The position numbers and the translations under genes are program-made. This document shows positions 1 through 11,596 of a stretch of DNA of 64,000 nucleotides, piece by piece. The DNA lies in contig NC_065536.1 of NCBI RefSeq assembly GCF_932294415.1, positions 1,860,001-1,924,000 on the forward strand, in the 5' to 3' direction. The notes beneath the pieces are model-generated. The model was given only the letters and a program-made list of their open reading frames with translations. It searched no databases and was not told the origin of the DNA. This stretch comes from Quercus robur (taxonomy: Eukaryota > Streptophyta > Magnoliopsida > Fagales > Fagaceae). The stretch's first letter is position 1. Every line of letters starts with the position of its first letter.

Positions 1-327
1 AACTTATTTCTTAATACCTTTCAACTAAATTATCTATCAAAATGGAACTTGATGTTGTTTACTTGTCTTAAATTTTAAAGATTATCTATATATAGTCAAC
101 TTTGTATTAAATTTAGTAGAATTTATCTTTCAATATTAAATAAATTAAGAATACGTGAAAAAATCATCTTCCATTGTTAGTAAGATATCTGTTTAGTATA
201 ATCCCACTGAATTAACAAAATTAATCTTGATTAATTTGTTCACATTTCAAGCAATGAGACGTTGTTATAAATTTAGGGATTGACTTACCTCTAGTACTTT
301 TTTAAAATGAACCTCCTTTTATTTTAA
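1..327. other. AT-rich flank, no gene seen
   Basis: This stretch is AT-rich and holds no reading frame, repeat or RNA gene that I can support. It ends with the A at 327 that forms the left half of the A/T target of the Helitron starting at 328. Confidence 0.6.
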
Positions 328-331
328 CTAG

Positions 332-1108
332 TCGCTAACCCGTGCGATGCACGGGAAAATTCCAAAAATGAAATATTTATGAAACATTCTAAATATATAT
401 ATATATATATATATTTTTTTTTTAATAAAAAAATTCAAAAGTGATAGAACTCCAATGCTTGCGCTTACTTATTGCACAGTCTAGAAACTATCCTATAGGA
501 TATATGTCCTGCCTATTTCACAAAAAGCATGAATTTGTTCTAACACATCCAAAATCTCATTCAAGCATGGTTCATGCAACCCAATTGATGCTAGCAACTG
601 TGAGTTGGCAAGCTCCACAATCAAATCCCTGATCCATAGTTCGTGATAGGAGTGTAACACTCAATAGAGCATGGTAGCCATCTACAATGGGTTTCCTTGG
701 CAAGGAATTAATTTAGTATGGACTATAATAGGAGAATCATGACTATCTCTAAAAATAATGCCTAAACTTGCATAATAGGTGGTTTTGAAAAAAGGCCAAT
801 GCTATGTCTAGTTTTGAGATGAGGAGAAACAGGATTTGCAGTTGGGCTCACTTAATATTTAAGCTTATGTTTTTTAGCACAGTAAAATTTAAAGATATTT
901 TAGGCTAGTAAACATTTAAAGTTATTTTGGTAATAAGTAGGGTAAGAATAAGTTGTCACTGAAAGAAAAAGATAAATCTTAAATGGTAGGTTATTATGAG
1001 TGGGCAAAAACATAAAATAAGTTGTGGATTCAAATTAGAACCAATAAAACTTACCAAATATGTTTTGTTAGAAAAGTGTTGAGAAAATATTGTGGACTTA
1101 GCACTTAC

Positions 1109-1141
<33 letters not shown>

Positions 1142-2092
1142 AAAGAAAAGAGTGTTTTGTTAGCAAACAAATCTGAACCACATAAAGTAAAATGCCATTG
1201 TTCACCAGAACTAATGAAACGGTAAAATGAATAAATAAAATAGTAAATGCCTTGGGGTTTTTTTTTTTTATTTTTTTTTAACTTTTCCCTAATTTAAATA
1301 CATACAATATCATAAGCCCTTTGTTTGTCCTTTGTATAGTACTTTAATTATTAAAAGAAATACATAATTTTTCATTGGGACAAATCAAAAATTAATTATG
1401 TAAAATTTGGGACCTTAGCTCCTATAGTTGGTGAATATATGCAATAGCTACAACGTAACAAACAACTTGTCAAATAACTTGTCAAACCCTAAAAACATTC
1501 ATGACCCATTTATCGTCACAAACAACTCCAACTCTCAATAGTCCTTCCCAACCACAACCTACCAAATTTTGGAAAAAAAAAAAATTCCCATATACTTTTT
1601 TCATGAGAAACACAAAAAATAAAAGTTGTGATCTCTCTCCATAATTTGCTTTCCGATTTGTTATACCAATGGCATATATTCAAGCAAAGACAATGTCTTG
1701 GGGGACCAAATAAGATATGTGACACCAAGTGGGTAGAGATTGTCTATGGCATTATCATTTACAGACATGGTTTTGAAACCTGGATTGTTCAAAGAATTGT
1801 AAAAGGGAGAAGTTCAAGGTTTTTAAGGTCGGACTGAGGTTGAACCGAGGTCATATTATGATGACGTCATAATTAATTTAATAATTATTTAAAAATAAAT
1901 AAATATATTAAACTAGTAAAAATATAAAAGTTGACTAGAATAATTCAAATAAATATAAATATCTATATTTCAAATATATTTTTCATATCATAACATTCAT
2001 ACGACAAATAAGTAATATTAAATCATAATCAAACATAAATGAATATTGAGTTTCTCAGTCAATGGAGATATATATATATATATATATATATA
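332..2092. other. Helitron interior, no gene recognised
   Basis: AT-rich sequence inside the Helitron. It contains an (AT)n run near 395-413 and an A/G-rich AAAAG-type run near 1109-1152. The short reading frames here show no domain and no splice context. Confidence 0.5.
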
Positions 2093-2597
2093 TGTGGAGG
2101 TTTTTTCCCCGCACACTCAGCTCATTGTCCTCTTTGGGGAGCCAAGCCCGCAAGGATTTGTCCTCGTCCCCGAGTATGGTCTTTGGGATTTTCACCTTTT
2201 TGAGGCTTGACACCCTTAGTCCCACATCGATTAGAGAAGCGCCCCACGCATGCCTTATAAGCCCTTGGAGCAAGGCATGGTGTACCACTCGTCACACATG
2301 TGTGGCCGAGTGGTACACCATGCCTTGCTCCAAGGGCTTATAAGGCATGCGTGGGGCGCTTCTCTAACCGATGTGGGATTAAGGGTGTCATGTGTGGCCG
2401 AGTGGTACACCATGCCTTGCTCCAAGGGCTTATAAGGCATGCGTGGGGCGCTTCTCTAACCGATGTGGGACTAAGGGTGTCAAGCCTCAAAGAGGTGAAA
2501 ATCTCAAAGACCACACTCGGGGATGAGGACAAATCCTTGCGGGCTTGGCTCCCCAAAGAGGACAATGAGCTAAGTGTGCGGGGAAAAAACCCCCACA
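2093..2597. repeat. Foldback inverted repeat, 505 bp
   Basis: The left arm (2093 to about 2300) reappears inverted and nearly identical in 2393-2597; both ends read TGTGG(A/G)GG then TTTTTTCCCCGCACAC. The inner part of the right arm is present twice in tandem (2301-2392 and from 2393, period 92 bp), so the fold has one extra unit. (TA)n runs lie on both sides, so a TA-type target is likely but cannot be resolved. All reading frames here on either strand are shadows of the palindrome. It may be a non-autonomous DNA transposon. Confidence 0.75.
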
Positions 2598-2987
2598 ATA
2601 TATATATGAAATTAATATACTTAAACTTTTTGTTAGAGTTCAATATTCTAGCAAGTCTTTATCTAAATTATCTTAAATTATGTTTAGCCCATTTGATTAC
2701 CCAATACTTTTTTATTATGCCCAACCCATTTAGTATTTATGAAAAAAAAAAAAATACAAAAATTGGAAAAGAGGCCGATATTGGTTTGTTTGCCCATTAA
2801 AAATTTGATCAGGTACAAACACAAGCCCAAGCCAATTTAAGAAAGAAATAAGTGGTTAAAGGCTTGCAAGCATTCGGTACACTATAAAGCGGATGACAGC
2901 TAAGCTTGCTTAAGCATTGGTTTGTCCGTCCATCTTCTACAACAACTTGACCTTCACTGTAACAGTTAAGCAAAGAAGACCTGCAGA

Positions 2988-3107
2988 AATGGCGAAAACG
3001 CAGCGAGAGCGAGAGAGACAGAGACAGAGAAGAAGAGTAAGAAGAAATAGCGTTGCAATCTCATGGTTTGACAGCATCTCATCGTGGTTGAAGCTTCAAC
3101 AATGGCT
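2988..3107 (+). pseudogene. Possible captured first exon inside the Helitron
   Basis: An ATG at 2988 opens a very basic frame of about 40 residues: an Arg/Gln/Glu-rich run, then a segment ending SSWLKLQQW. The frame runs directly into CT|GTAAGTACC near 3107, a near-consensus plant splice donor. The upstream sequence to about 2915 looks like a leader, and no second exon is seen. Helitrons often pick up gene pieces, so I read this as a captured first exon. I do not recognise the parent gene, and it could be chance. Confidence 0.3.
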
Positions 3108-3559
3108 GTAAGTACCCAAAAAAATCTCTGATCTGAACCTGTGATAGGGCAGTTTCACTGATTTTCTTGCATAGGGTGGTTTTATGGGTTAAAAGAATAA
3201 TTTTGGTGAACGATTCACGGTTAACCTGGTAGGACTGTGCGGTCTGGTCCAGGTTTCAAAATCATGTTTACAGATTGTTCAAGCACTTCTTTAATGTTGA
3301 CAACATTTTGGTTTGGAGGTTGAAGGGCTTTGATTCTAAAAGCTTTTGTTTTTTGTTTTTGTTTTTGTTTTTTTTTTTTTTTTTTTTGGTCTGTTTGTTT
3401 GCTGAGAACCCCACAACAAATATCCATGGCTTCAAATCAGATAATTTCGTGGGGGCTCCTTCGTGGGAAGGATTGGATTCTGCATTAGCATAGGTAAGGC
3501 TGATAGGCTCTTTATCTATGGAGGAAGAGTCTTTATCTATGGAGGAAGAGAAATTGCAA

Positions 3560-3592
<33 letters not shown>

Positions 3593-3921
3593 GAAAACAT
3601 AAAGTAGTGGGTGTTCTATTTCCAATAGGCAACAATTGAACATTTTGAAAAACCTCTTGATCGGAAATAGGAAGAATCACCACTAATCAAGATAGATTTG
3701 AAGAAGGTCTGAATTAATGCTTAATTAATTGAAAGAATAGCAAAATATTAATTACAAAAGGAAGTGATAAATGGATAATGTGTACCTAATATGGACTCAG
3801 ATTTTTTTTTTTTTAATTTTTTTTTTTTTAAGTATAGTGGCAATTGAACAAGTATGAAGGGGTGATTTAGTTAGATGAGGAGAGGAAGAGACCTAGGAGG
3901 GAAGAGAGAGAGAGTTTTGAG
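3108..3921. other. Helitron interior between possible exon and LINE
   Basis: Low-complexity sequence with a T-rich run near 3346-3388, a duplicated TCTTTATCTATGGAGGAAGA (about 3509-3550), an (AT)n tract near 3560-3584 and A/T homopolymers. No gene is recognised. Confidence 0.5.
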
Positions 3922-4163
3922 TTTTTTTTTTTTTTTTGGACTATGAAGATAGGAATTTTATTGCATTGAAAAAATGGGCTTTGACACCCAATAAGTATAC
4001 ATTAACTGAGGCCCAGAAACAGAAACCTCATGGTATGAGTCATTACATGCATTACGTCAAGTGGATGGTATTGTCCCCTTCAGTGGAAAATAAAAACATG
4101 CGTACGTAAACTGGATGGTATTGTCCAGTGTAAAAAACGTTGGCCTCCCATGTGCTCATGTGC

Positions 4164-6304
4164 TCAATCCGGTTCTACCGTGGACCCATTTAGGCGTTGG
4201 AAGTCCTGCACCAGAGACATAGCGCCCTGCAAGATGTTCGTTGGGTGGGACTGTTTGCCTTCAAAAACATACCTGTTCCTGGCATTCCAAATGGCCCATG
4301 CCACCGTCGCCCAAGCTTCCAACTCCGTTCCTGTGAGCTTCATTTCCAGGTCTCGGGCTAGGAGAAAGAAACATTGCGCCGATGCCACACACTTTTGAAG
4401 TCTACCCCTAGCCACCGCCCACACATTACTGGCTAGAGGGCATTCCCAGAGTGCATGCTCCACCGTTTCATCTTTCTGTCCACAGATAGAGCACAGCGGG
4501 TCAATTGGAATCTTTCTCCGATAAAGGTTGGCTCGGGTAGGCAATATGTCTGTGCATGCTCTCCAAACAAAATTCCGGACTTTTGGTGGTACGTTCAACT
4601 TCCAAATCCTGCTCCAAAACCTCTTCTCATCCCTCACGCTTGAGTGTTCAGCCCCTGTCCCGCGATGCATACGGAGTGCCACCTGGTAGGCTGTTTTGAC
4701 CGTGAAGTGTTGCATTTTATTTTCTTTCCAGCATAGTTTATCTTGGGTCCGTATATTGCTAAGTTGGGTGCTTAGTATGGCTGTTTGTGTAGGTTGCATG
4801 AAGGTGGCTTGTATCAGAGAGCGGTTCCATTGCATGGTCTGTTGATCGATGAGGTCCCCCACTTTCATTTTAGTATTTGCACCTGGTCTAAACAAAGGAG
4901 GGTGGGGCAGCCAAGTTTTGTCACTAACTTCAACACTCTGCCCATTTCCTATCTTCCACATAGACCCTTCCCGGATCAATTCTCTTGCAGCCAATAAGCT
5001 ACGCCATACAAATGAGGGATTGTGTCCTAACTCTGCCTCCATGAAAGAACACCTAGGGAAATATCTTGCTTTGTATACCCTAAAGAAGAGGGAGTGTGTG
5101 CCGGTAATAAGTCGCCAAGCTTGCTTTGCTAACATAGCAAGATTGAAAGCATGAATATCTCTAAACCCCATACCTCCCTTTTTTTTAGGTGTGCACAATT
5201 TTTTCCAATTTATCCAATGGATCTTCTTTTCATTCCTAGTTTGTCCCCACCAATATTTAGCCAAGATTGAGTTGATACCATCACACACCATTCTAGGAAA
5301 TTGGAAGATGCTCATGGAGTAAGTGGGGATTGCTTGGGCCACTGACTTGATCAAGGTCTCCCTACACGCCTTCGATATAGTTTTTTCCTTCCACCCCATC
5401 ACCTTTTTTGTTATCCTTTCTTGGATCTCCTTAAAAGTGCCAACTTTTGATTTACCCCCAACCATGGGCAAACCAAGATATTTTTCACAGTTATTCATGA
5501 CTTGTGCTCCCATCAAGTTTCTGATCTCCTCCTTTTCCCTATGGCTTGTATTTTGGCTGAAAACGAGTGTGGTTTTTGACCTATTTATGGCTTGCCCCGA
5601 GGCTTCCTCATACTGTGTAAGTATATCAAGTAATTAGCGGCATTCCCCAACCTTTGCTTCACAGAACAATAGGCTATCGTCAGCAAAGAGAAGGTGAGAA
5701 ATACGTACCCCACCTCGACAAGAATAAATGCCCTTCAGTCGATTTGTATCTGCTACTTTTCGGATCAAAGAGGACAGCCCCTTAGCACAAAGCAGGAAGA
5801 GATATGGAGATAAGGGATCACCTTGTCTAATGCCTCGGGTTGGTGTGATGAAGCCCTTTGGTTCCCCATTGATGAGTATGGAATATGAGGCAGTTTCTAC
5901 TGTATCCATTGCCAAGTTTATCCATTTTTCAGGCAGCCCAATCTTCATCATGATCCGCCGTAGGAATTCCCACTCCACTCTATCATATGCCTTGCTTATG
6001 TCTAGCTTGACTGCCATATGGCCCGTCCTCCCTTTTCTCCTATTCCTCATCCGATGAAGCATCTCAAATGCCACAGTAGTATTATCTGTAATGAGTCTAT
6101 CAGGGATAAAAGCACTTTGAGCATCAGAAATAACAGTTGGTAAAATAGATTTTATCCGGTTAGCTAGAACTTTGGATATAATCCGTGATACAACATTACT
6201 CAGGCTAATGGGACGGAACTCCATGATAGACTGTGGGTCATTCTTTTTGGGAATGAGTACAATGTGTGTGAAATTCATTTTCTTTAATGATCTACCAGAG
6301 TGTA
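4164..6304 (-). pseudogene. LINE ORF2, 3' half: reverse transcriptase and zf-RVT
   Basis: The frame enters from the other side of the solo LTR and runs in one phase down to 4164. The reverse transcriptase shows FRPISLSN, KLDISKAYDRV, GIRQGDPLSPYLF and the catalytic LLFADDSLLF (FADD near 5675). A stop at about 5631-5633 breaks it; the same frame then continues with the thumb region and the zf-RVT domain, whose LCSICGQKDETVEHALWEC holds the Cys/His ligands. The enzyme would copy LINE RNA into DNA at the nick. Internal stop codons make it non-functional. Confidence 0.85.
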
Positions 6305-8476
6305 TGTAACACCTCATAATTTTGATATCAATTAAATTATTATACGTAAATTTTTAATGGAGGCCTATAATTAAAATGGATTAAATTAATTTGGGCCTAA
6401 GGTATTAAAAAGAAGATAAATACTATGGAATAGGAAGCCCAAGTAAAGTGGCATAAGTAAATACATGGGCCTTGAAAATCCTAGCCTTTTTCCTCTTAAG
6501 ATACATGTGTATTTACTGATGGTGCCTCCTTTTGCTTCAGCCGCTTCACACTTCTGAACCTTGCTTTACTTCACTGTGGCTGTGAGTGGAGACTAAAGGT
6601 ATGACTCTCTTCTACTCTAAACTTGGGAAAATTGTGATACTCAATGGCTAGCTTTTCTTTCCAATCTTATAGGAAAAATCTGTTAGTGGCGTACCTAATA
6701 GAAAAAAAAATAAAATGAAATAATAATAATAATAAAAATAGGGGCTGCTGTTATGGATCTAAGGATACGATTATGTGGATAAGAAAAGGGTGTTCTGTGA
6801 ACATTATGACCGCATATGGCCTCACTAATTGTCACCACCCATCCGCCATGTGTCTTCACGTTGTCCTTGTTCATTACGTGTCCAGCAACTTCCTTGTGTT
6901 TTGGTGGCATCAAGGGAATACTAGGCAATTGGATGGATAGATTAAGGTATATATTAGGTTGATCACATGTCCATCTTTCTGCTGCACTAAAGTTTCATGC
7001 ATAGATTATATTAATGGAAAAGGGCCGGCTGCATTATGTTATTTGATACCTACCTCTACCTCTAGTGATACTAATTTATCATCTCTATGCCGCTGAGTAT
7101 GCAGCAACTTTTTAAGCCCAAAAAGAAATCTGATTATGCAGCAATGATTTTTAAGCCAAAATATGATTAGGTAGAGCCAAAAGATATGATCATGCAGCGG
7201 TAATTGTAAGTCCAAAAATCTGATCAAAGCTGAAAGTGAATTGGATAGTTAAGTGAATAAATAGAGGATTTTAGATAAATTAATATTGTTTAGGATGAAA
7301 CCGTTTAAGTGTGAAAATAAATTTTGAAGTGGGAAATTGCGTATTGATGAACCTATTTTTGGTATTGCTAGGTTCTAATTCTACTGAATTGTTGTGATTC
7401 AAGGGAGGTTGATTTCCTTTATTTTTGCAGTTAAAGAAGTAAGTGGTGTTTACTAATTTTGGGGGTTTTCCCAAAACAGTGTTAATTATTAAACTATTTT
7501 ATATGAAAGAATATGTTGATATTCTATATATAAATGAATATTTTACAAATGTTTGATGTGCATGTTGGCTATTCGTTTTATGAAAAACTTGTGGGACAAC
7601 CTAATTTTATTTAAACTTGTATGTGTGAATATGTCTTTATATTTTGAGAAGTATGAATGGATTATTTTGTGAGCATATTGAATATGTTTTGAAAACCTAT
7701 GGCAAGTCGTGATTAGAAGCTCAGTATGATATTTAGTCCTTAGCAAGGGACAATCATGCTGCAGCTAGTCCTTAGCAAGGGACGGTCCCAAAAGGGGACA
7801 GTGCACATTTGATAGCTCCTTAGCAAGGGAGCATACTATTGAGGATCTAAAAGGAAGCTCCTTAGCAAGGGAGTGTACCTTTAGGTTCCAAAGGAGCCAT
7901 CCTTGAGAAATGGGATGAAAGGAGGTTCCAGTCCCAAAAAGGGGACAGCACAACCCTGTCAACGGGGCGTAAACGTTGACCACGAGAAAAGCCTAGGGAA
8001 TTGTTTATGTGATGGTATCAATATATATATTATGATGGCTCACAATATAAAGATATTATTTTCTTTTACATGAAATAGTTGATGACAAAATATTGGTGAG
8101 TTATAAGTTGTGAATCTGTTGAAAGAATTATTTATTTGAAAGGTTTGTTCCCACACCCCAATGTTAGTGAATTCCATTTATTGAGTTATCTCACCCCCCT
8201 TTATTTCCCATTACAGATACATTAGGTGGATTACTGGAGTAGAGATTCTTGGGTGACAAAAGTTACAAACTATTTTTGTGGAATTGAGGATTTTATTATT
8301 ACTTTATGGCATTAAACTTTGTATTGGAGAATTATCTTGAGGATATTTTGTATTTGGTGAATTAGAGCTCTGACTTTTGTAATCGGATTCAAGGTTGCTA
8401 GTTTCTTTTATTTAATATTTTTATGAATTATTCAGATTAAATAAACTTTTATTGCCTATGATTTCGGGGCGTTACA
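6305..8476. mobile_element. Solo LTR, 2172 bp, inserted in LINE ORF2
   Basis: The insert starts TGTAAC and ends GTTACA, so it has TG...CA termini, and is flanked by an exact 5 bp duplication GTGTA (6300-6304 and 8477-8481). Removing it rejoins the LINE reverse transcriptase frame. No primer-binding site, polypurine tract or coding domain lies inside, so this is a single LTR left by recombination. The TGTAACRCC-type start resembles Ty3-type plant LTRs; that assignment is inference. An array of small hairpins lies at 7736-7980. The short reading frames inside are not genes. Confidence 0.88.
7736..7980. repeat. Array of short hairpins inside the solo LTR
   Basis: Several short inverted repeats follow one another: GTCCTTAGCAAGGGAC at 7736 and 7768, GCTCCTTAGCAAGGGAGC at 7815, a near copy at 7857, CATCCTTGAGAAATGGGATG at 7898, two GTCCC...GGGAC units at 7785 and 7931, and GTCAACG...CGTTGAC at 7958. 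The outer stem bases change in pairs between units. Confidence 0.75.
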
Positions 8477-9931
8477 GTGTAGAACAGATAGTACCGCACT
8501 AGTTACATCTGGTCCAACAATATGCCAATATTTTTGAAAAAAGAAGGGAGACATACCATCCGGTCCCAGTGCTTTTGATGGGTGCATGCTGAACAGAGCC
8601 ACTCGCACCTCTTCCTCAGAGTATGGTTGGGTCAGTGAGTTTGCCATATCCTCTGTGACTACCTTATCTACTGCCTCCAAAACCCTTTCCATGCTCCTAG
8701 GGTGAGATGTAGTGAAAAGTTCAGTATAGCATTCCTCTACAATGCCACTGACTCTGCTCAGGTCCGACTGCCATACCCCGTCCCTGTCCTTTAACCCTTC
8801 TATCATGTTTTTTATGTGTCTCTGGCTTGCTCTACGATGGAAGAAACGGGTATTTTTATCCCCTGCCTTGAGCCATAATGATCTGGAGTGTTGCCTCCAG
8901 TACACTTCTTCATGGTTCAACAGGGTGTTAATGTCCCTCTTCAACTCGGTTATGCGGTGTAAGTTTTGCCCATATCCATGCCCAACCAAGTCCTCCAGTT
9001 CCTACTGTTTTTCATTAAGCCTATGTCTTGTGTTACCAAAAGCAATCCGACTCCAGGCAACCAAGTCTGCTCGGCATTGCTTAATCTTTTCAAACAGTCA
9101 GTTCATGTGGCTACCCGGGGCTAGAGACTGGGTCCATGAGTTTCGGATCACTTGCTCGCACTCCGGGTGAGACGCCCACCTCTCTTCAAACCTGTGTAGT
9201 TTGTGTCGACGTCGGGGAGTAGGAATAGAGGCCGGTGTTGTATCCAACAGTATCGGATCATGATCAGAATACGAGGCTGACAAATGGGTCACCTTCGCCC
9301 TCGGGTGTATCGCTAACCACTCGACCGTTGCACACACTCTATCCAACCTTTCCTCCACGAATGCCTCCTCATCTCGCCCATTTCGCCAAGTATAGCTGTA
9401 CCCACTATATCCAAGGTCAATCAATCCACAAAAAAGTAGGGCATTACGAAATTCAAGCATAGGAGGCAGTGGCTTTGGTAGTCCTCCATTTTTCTCCTCA
9501 GAGCTCAAAATCTCATTTTAATCTCCCAGGCACACCCAGGGAAGTGTTGACCGACTACGTAGATGACGAAGCAGCCTCCATGTTTCTGATTTCTGTTGCT
9601 CCTCGGCATATCCATAAATACCCGTCAGTCTCCACGGTTGGCCCGAGTAAAGGATGACCTTTGCATCAATGTGGTAAGGGGAGTATGTGTTTGTATCAAC
9701 AACCACCTCCGTTTTCCAAAGCAATGCCAAACCTCCCCGTCTTCCTTCACTAGATACCGCCAGCATAGATTGAAAACCCAACTCGGTCTTTATTGGTTCC
9801 ATCTCTCGAACATTCCGTTTTGTTTCCATGAGAAACAAAATTGTGGGAGCTTTTCTTCTCACCAATTCGGCAAGAACTTCAACTGCCCGGCGGTTCCCAA
9901 GCCCCCGGCAGTTCCATCCTATAATGATCAT
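8477..9931 (-). pseudogene. LINE ORF2, 5' half: endonuclease and start of reverse transcriptase
   Basis: ORF2 starts at 9931 with MIIIGWNCRGLGN, the typical N-terminus of the APE-like endonuclease that nicks target DNA. The conserved LFLMETK, a Tyr/Trp-rich SGYSYTW and the SYSDHDPI motif follow. The frame continues into the pre-RT region (WLKAGDKNTRFFHRRAS, then ALGPDGM) and is cut at 8477 by the solo LTR. Stops occur near 9515, 9097 and 9003, but all segments share one reading phase, so the damage is nonsense substitutions, not frameshifts. Confidence 0.85.
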
Positions 9932-11415
9932 TGTGACCGGCGGGGCTGTGCCGCAGCCTCCACTGTTTGGACATTAGGTTGTGTTTGGTCGGCCACCACC
10001 TTGTGCCATTTGGTCTTTACTTTGTCACCTTGAACATCATCTAGGCGTACCTGGGTTGCTTGTCTCTTTTTTCCTACTGGGTTGGTCTCCTCTGAGGTGT
10101 CTTGTGAGGTATTAGTGTTTAGTTTTTGTCTTGGGATTTTTTTCCACGTGGCATTGGTTTTTACGTGTGGGTCTACTCCATGTGCACGTGGCACTACAAT
10201 GAGGCACATGTTTGTGTCTTTATTCCCCCCATACATAATAGGAACGTAATAAAGTTCCTCCCCAAGTTTTTCGGAAACCATGCTGGTGGGGCTTTTGGTT
10301 GGCGGATTATTCCCTGTCATAAATCTTTGGTCAAATGGTAGCGTGTTTGAAGATGGAGGTGGAGTGATTGTGGGGTTTAAATTCTGTAACGTATCAGGTG
10401 AGGATATTGGTGTGATTGTAGGCTTTAAGGTCTAAAACGTATTTGTCGGGTTGGGCAAAACAGTTTCCGGATTTTTCGGCTTTTCTGTAGCAGCATTTAA
10501 TGTTTCTGGAGGTACAGCTGGCGTATGTGGTGGTGGAGTCGCTGCTTCGGGATGTCGCAGTGGAGTCGCTGCTTCGGGTTCACGCCGGCGCTGGTCTGGG
10601 ATTTTCTGGTTGCTTCTCGGTGTGTCAGGTCTGCCGCGAGTGCCTGCTTTCAACCATTCTCCATATGGCTTAACTCTCCTGTCTTCCTCGCTCGCCGACC
10701 TACACTCTTTAACGTCGTGGCCTACCCTCCCACATGCGAAACACCAGCCGACCAGCCTCTTATACCGGAAAGCTACTCTAGCTTCATCACCTTTTGGACT
10801 AACCACTGGTCCACCTCGCCTCAATGGTTTTTCCAGCGGCACCTCTACCTTGATTCGGAGGAACCGGGCTTGGTCTGTTTTGAGAGCTTTACAGTCCACC
10901 TCAATGACCTTGCCTAGCCCTTGCCCGATATCGTGCGCAGCTTCTTCAGTGATTAAATCAAATGGCAGCCCCCAAACTTGGACCCAAATCGGCATGTGGG
11001 TGAAGGTCACAGAACGGGCAGTCATACCTTTTTCCCATCTCCGCAATACAAGGATTTGGTTATCAAAACACCACGGCCCGTTGTTCCAAACCCAATTCAG
11101 TTGGCACTCCATTGAAAATTTGAACTGTAGTAGACCGTCACCCAGTTCCACCATCTTCAAGTCTTCCCCCATCTTCCACATAGATCTTAGTAAATTCTTG
11201 GCTACTCTAATATTAATAGGTTTAGTTGTAAGAAACTTACCGATTAAACTCAAGGAGTATTCTTCCAGGATCTCCTTTCTTCTCAAAGGACGTACTGTAA
11301 TGGTTTCATCTTCGTCTGTCGTAAGTTGTATCCATTGAATGCGGTCCACTATTTCAGAATCCATGGCGTTGTTACTTGTGACACAGCCAAAGCTAATGTG
11401 GCTCCAGTCCTCCAA
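9928..11415 (-). pseudogene. LINE ORF1: DUF4283 and CCHC zinc-knuckle nucleic-acid-binding protein
   Basis: The frame starts near 11415 and encodes a plant LINE ORF1 protein. A DUF4283 region covers roughly residues 35-190 (LLRSMWKMGEDLKM, WVQVWGLPFDLI), and a zinc knuckle CFACGRVGHDVKEC (C-x2-C-x4-H-x4-C) follows. A Pro-rich segment comes next. A single stop at 10432-10434 interrupts it; the same frame reopens and ends at 9928, overlapping the start of ORF2 at 9931 by a few bases. ORF1 proteins coat the LINE RNA. The overlap suggests ORF2 was translated by reinitiation. Confidence 0.8.
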
Positions 11416-11494
11416 ACTCCGTGTGCTATTAGATTAGGAGAAGAAGAGTGGAAAGAAAAGCTCACTCGCGGTGAGAAGAAGCACTCCCCCTTTG

Positions 11495-11596
11495 AGTTAG
11501 AAAGCTGAAGTTGTGAAGTTTTGAAAGCGTGAAAGATAGGAAGACAGTTAGAAAGCTGAAGTTGTGAAGCTTTGTAAGCCTAAAAGAAAGGAAGAC
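11495..11596. repeat. 51 bp tandem repeat, two units
   Basis: Two units of 51 bp (11495-11545 and 11546-11596), each starting AGTTAGAAAGCTGAAGTTGT and ending GGAAGAC, with several mismatches. They lie just upstream of LINE ORF1 on its strand, where LINE 5' untranslated regions often carry tandem units; they could instead belong to the Helitron. Confidence 0.75.

Noticed and set aside
2055-2643. Overlapping reading frames on both strands
   Set aside because: They are translations of the arms of a 505 bp foldback; the same peptide appears on both strands.
10451-11338. 295-codon plus-strand frame
   Set aside because: Antisense shadow of LINE ORF1, which carries a real zinc knuckle on the minus strand.
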